Assembly (NCBI GenBank): GCA_964510345.1
Contig: CAZEBB010000005.1
Coordinates: forward strand, 1 to 64,000
Source: JAAYQA01 sp964510345
Lineage (GTDB): Bacteria; Bacillota; Clostridia; Tissierellales; Peptoniphilaceae
Direction of reading: 5' to 3'
Length of the DNA: 64,000 bases
In this document: positions 61,747-64,000 of the stretch, piece by piece
Numbering within the stretch: position 1 is the first letter of the stretch
Layout: each line of letters starts with the position of its first letter
The notes under the pieces: model-generated
Told to the model about the DNA's origin: nothing
Databases searched by the model: none
What the model saw: the letters and a program-made list of their open reading frames with translations, nothing else
Made by a program: the position numbers and the translations under genes

Positions 61747-62753
61747 TATTTCGCGCGGTCCGGTTGCAAGAGATCCGCCAACTCCTCGAGCCCGTCGATC
61801 AACCGAGGTCCGGGTCGAGAGATCAGGTCCGCATGGATCGAAAGAACTTTTCCTTCTTTGACGGCCTTAAGATCCGCATATCCCGGACGCGCTGCGACCG
61901 TCTCCTTCGTCAAGCTCGGATCGCCGTCGTTGATCAGGTAGATCTCCGGATCATTGGCGATGAGTTGCTCCACATCGTAATTGGAGTATGGCTCACTGTC
62001 GCCGGCAATGTCTTTCGCGCCGACCAGAGTGATCATTTCGTTGATAAAGCTGCCTTTCCCGGCCACCATGAGCGGGTCGCCCCATACTTCATAAAACACG
62101 GTGGGTTGAGGTAATCCCTGCACCGATGCGACGACCGCATCTTTGCGCGCATTCATATCTTTAATGATCGCCTCTCCCTGCGCCTTGGTATTGGTCAGCT
62201 CGGCGATTTGTCGAATCTGTTCGATCACTTGATCCAACGATTGCGGATAATACCCGGCCGATGCGATGTCCGCGCCGCTCATCGCTTCCGGAAGACCTTG
62301 TACCATTCCGTTGGTAATCACGAGATCCGGTTCCAACTCCACGATGCGCTCCATGTCAAATCCGCTGGCACCTCCCACCGTTTCGATGGATGCCGCCTCT
62401 GCAGGATAGTCAGAAAACTCCGAGGCGGCGACGATTTTGTCCCCTAATCCCAGTGCAAAAAGTACCTCCGTTACATTGGGCGCCAGTGCGACGATTTTTT
62501 CAGGCTCTTTCTGTAAAGTCACCGACTGCCCCAAACCGTCTGTCACCGTGATCGGGTACGCGGTCTCATCCGCCGGAGCTGTGCTCGAATCCCCGGCTGC
62601 CGACTCGGTGGCGGGTTCTGTTTGTGCCGATTCTGTGACTGTAACCTCTGTAACGACTTCGGTCGTCTCCGGTTTCTCAATCGTTTGTGTGCTGCACGCG
62701 GCAAGCAACAATGCAATCGCCAGCCATAATGCTGACATTTTCTTTGTAAACAT
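61746..62753 (-). CDS. Corrinoid-binding lipoprotein (BtuF family)
   Basis: A 335-residue periplasm-equivalent binding protein. Signal 1-19, lipidated Cys20 (LLAAC), then a Thr/Glu/Ser-rich linker to about 66. The TroA/BtuF fold follows: VTDGLGQSVTL, PEKIVALAPNVTEVLFALGLGDKIV, FDMERIVELEPDLVI and GDPLMVAGKGSFINEMI. First gene of the operon, after AGGAGGACATC. Substrate class (cobalamin or cobinamide) inferred from the riboswitch. Confidence 0.92.
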   Translation of the reverse strand: MFTKKMSALWLAIALLLAACSTQTIEKPETTEVVTEVTVTESAQTEPATESAAGDSSTAPADETAYPITVTDGLGQSVTLQKEPEKIVALAPNVTEVLFALGLGDKIVAASEFSDYPAEAASIETVGGASGFDMERIVELEPDLVITNGMVQGLPEAMSGADIASAGYYPQSLDQVIEQIRQIAELTNTKAQGEAIIKDMNARKDAVVASVQGLPQPTVFYEVWGDPLMVAGKGSFINEMITLVGAKDIAGDSEPYSNYDVEQLIANDPEIYLINDGDPSLTKETVAARPGYADLKAVKEGKVLSIHADLISRPGPRLIDGLEELADLLQPDRAK

Positions 62754-62768
62754 GATGTCCTCCTCAAT

Positions 62769-62800
62769 AAAAAATGCCCATTACGAGGGAATTGGGCATT
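62769..62800 (-). terminator. Terminator of the cobalamin riboswitch
   Basis: AATGCCCA (minus strand) pairs with TGGGCATT, followed by TTTTATT, between the aptamer and btuF. Confidence 0.87.
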
Positions 62801-62829
62801 GCGTTACCTCTCCCTCCGAGGGTAAAAAA

Positions 62830-62970
62830 CAAACAGGTATCCTGGCTTATGCTTCATCCTCCGATATCCCTTCCCGGTCTCCCAGTGGCACGATATCTTC
62901 GTCGGCATTACAGTAGCGGGGGCTGCAACGGATTCTCACCGTTTTCCCTGCGACCTTTCGGTCTTGTGAA
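62830..62970 (-). promoter_or_regulatory. Cobalamin riboswitch
   Basis: The minus-strand leader carries the family elements in order: AAGGTCGCAGGGAAAACGGTGA, AATCCG, the B12 box GCAGCCCCCGCTACTGT, GCCACTGGG with CCGGGAAGG, GGATGAAGCATAAGCCAGGATACCTG. Corrinoid binding is expected to favour the terminator at 62769-62800 and shut off the importer. Confidence 0.95.
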
Positions 62971-62981
62971 ATTGTAGATTC

Positions 62982-63009
62982 ATTATATCAAATATCGTGT
63001 CGACATCAA
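62982..63009 (-). promoter_or_regulatory. Predicted promoter of the cobalamin riboswitch transcript
   Basis: TTGATG (63004-63009) and perfect TATAAT (62982-62987), spacer 16 bp. Confidence 0.75.
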
Positions 63010-63259
63010 GACTCTCGGCTCTTCAATAATTTCTTATGATGCCATGATGTTTTCCGATCGAAATTTCACCGAACTGTCGGAATGACAACTCATCTTTCAT
63101 TCCATAATGTACTATGATGAGATATAGAGCGATAGGAGATGAATTGCCCAGCATCTTCCTCATCGTCTCGAACTCGTGAAACTCGTGCAAGAAACATTTC
63201 CAAGGTTGCCCCCTTTTTGTGACACCCACGAGCGTAACGAAACTCCTAAATAATCAACG
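63010..63259. other. Unassigned 250-base stretch
   Basis: No gene recognised. A 68-codon minus-strand frame (63023-63229) begins with GTG and has AGGAG 13 bases upstream, too far for a good start. Its translation matches no family I know. It may be non-coding or the remains of a gene. Confidence 0.35.
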
Positions 63260-63305
63260 CAAAACGCCTTCACAGATGCCAAGACACATCGTAGAAGGCG
63301 TTTTG
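63260..63305 (-). terminator. Hairpin downstream of nth
   Basis: CAAAACGCCTTC (minus strand) pairs perfectly with GAAGGCGTTTTG, loop of 22 bases; the T run is inside the stem. Confidence 0.6.
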
Positions 63306-63306
63306 T

Positions 63307-63954
63307 TTATGTTCTTTTCCCCACGCTGAACAAACACAATCCTTGGAGCGTGCATTCTTCACACATGGGTTTCCTTGCTTTACATACGCGGCGTCCGTGC
63401 AAAATCAGCGCGTGATGCCCATCCACCCAGAATTCTTTCGGGATATACTTCATCAGTTGCTGTTCAGTCTCTTCTACATTTTTCGCATCAACCAATCCGA
63501 TGCGGTTCGAGACGCGAAAGACGTGCGTATCGACGGCAAAGGTCGGCACACCGTAGGCATTGGCCAATACTACATTCGCGGTCTTTCGTCCCACGCCGGG
63601 CAATTTGACGAGCTCTTCTCTCGTATCCGGCACGACTCCGCCATAGTCTTCCGCAAGAATCCTTCCCGTCATTTGAATATTCTTGGCCTTCGATTTATAT
63701 AGTCCGCACGTCTTGATCAACGTTTCAAGCTCGTCAATCGGCAGATTGGCATAGTCTGCTGCCGTTTTCGCCCGTTCAAACAACGCCGGCGTCACCAGAT
63801 TGACTCGTACATCCGTGCATTGCGCACTGAGGATCGTTGCGATCAAAAGCTCCAAGGGATTTTTGAAATCCAACTCGGCGCGGGCATCGGGATATAGCGC
63901 GAGAAGACGCGTCATCGCCTCATGGGTTTCTTTTTTTGTCAGTTTCCGTTTCAT
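63307..63954 (-). CDS. nth: Endonuclease III
   Basis: DNA glycosylase/AP lyase for oxidised pyrimidines. The 215-residue protein has ILSAQCTD, the helix-hairpin-helix LPGVGRKTANVV with catalytic Lys, catalytic Asp in AVDTHVFRVSNR and the 4Fe-4S Cys set C-x6-C-x2-C-x5-C at the C terminus. ATG at 63954 is preferred (GGAG 5 bases before); a GTG at 63960 is possible. Upstream context lies beyond the window. Confidence 0.96.
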   Translation of the reverse strand: MKRKLTKKETHEAMTRLLALYPDARAELDFKNPLELLIATILSAQCTDVRVNLVTPALFERAKTAADYANLPIDELETLIKTCGLYKSKAKNIQMTGRILAEDYGGVVPDTREELVKLPGVGRKTANVVLANAYGVPTFAVDTHVFRVSNRIGLVDAKNVEETEQQLMKYIPKEFWVDGHHALILHGRRVCKARKPMCEECTLQGLCLFSVGKRT

Positions 63955-64000
63955 ATCCACTCCGTATTTTCCTGTATTCGATCCACATCGTAGTGGGTCA

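Noticed and set aside
1..64000. CRISPR arrays, insertion sequences, prophage or rRNA genes
   Set aside because: No regularly spaced repeats, transposase motifs, integrase or rRNA sequences were seen in the window.

Overview
The window (about 50% G+C by eye) looks like a chromosomal segment of a strictly anaerobic, amino-acid-fermenting, Gram-positive-type Bacillota, most likely in class Clostridia. This rests on a complete selenocysteine-containing glycine reductase operon, T-box and glycine/lysine/cobalamin riboswitches, several lipobox lipoproteins, a CWB2 cell-wall-binding surface protein, SecG and a membrane pyrophosphatase. Genus cannot be told from the sequence alone. Two runs of N (12634-12733 and 37759-37768) show that it is a scaffolded draft; each interrupts a gene that is probably intact in the real genome.

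Layout. 1-4.3 kb: two tRNA-Leu genes flank polA-coaE-lytic transglycosylase. 4.3-8.6 kb (minus): a lysine/meso-diaminopimelate operon (lysA, a 38-residue unknown small ORF, dapA, dapB, ddh) under a lysine riboswitch. 8.6-12.3 kb (minus): a lipoprotein MsrAB and a large LRR/CWB2 surface protein. 12.3-20.0 kb (minus): the aspartate-to-threonine operon lysC-asd-hom-birA-thrC-thrB, with a stray hisF at its end, all behind a T-box leader. 20.1-24.2 kb (plus): a response regulator, two-gene ABC exporter, histidine kinase and rhodanese cassette. 24.2-35.3 kb (minus): the glycolytic operon gap-pgk-tpiA-gpmI-eno, then secG, hppA, rnr and smpB. 35.3-40.0 kb (minus): a BMP-family nucleoside ABC importer; fba is divergent to it. 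41.3-46.1 kb (minus): an FMN/FAD flavoprotein reductase lipoprotein, an M19 dipeptidase and a DUF438-hemerythrin-PAS protein. 46.2-53.8 kb (minus): the glycine reductase operon trxB-trxA-grdE-grdA-grdB-grdC-grdD behind a tandem glycine riboswitch. 53.9-56.8 kb (minus): a Na/Pi-cotransporter-like protein, TrmL and a Cof-type HAD phosphatase. 56.9-57.8 kb (plus): a tryptophan T-box and trpP. 57.9-59.4 kb (minus): a lipoprotein joining an FMN-binding domain to a rhodanese domain, with a perfect LacI/CcpA-type palindrome at its promoter. 59.5-63.0 kb (minus): a corrinoid importer (btuF-btuC-btuD) under a cobalamin riboswitch. 63.3-64.0 kb: nth.

How it fits together. Glycine reductase turns glycine into acetyl phosphate using electrons passed through TrxB and TrxA. 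Its leader senses glycine directly, so substrate probably controls expression. Lysine, tryptophan and cobalamin genes are each gated by a matching RNA sensor, and the threonine operon by a T-box whose specifier I could not fix with certainty. Several exported proteins carry low-complexity Thr-Glu-Ala-rich linkers after the lipid-anchored Cys, a recurring design here. The least explained items are the small ORF inside the lysine operon, the FMN-rhodanese lipoprotein with its operator, the C-terminal extension of the BtuD-like ATPase, and a likely one-base frameshift in the dipeptidase signal peptide.
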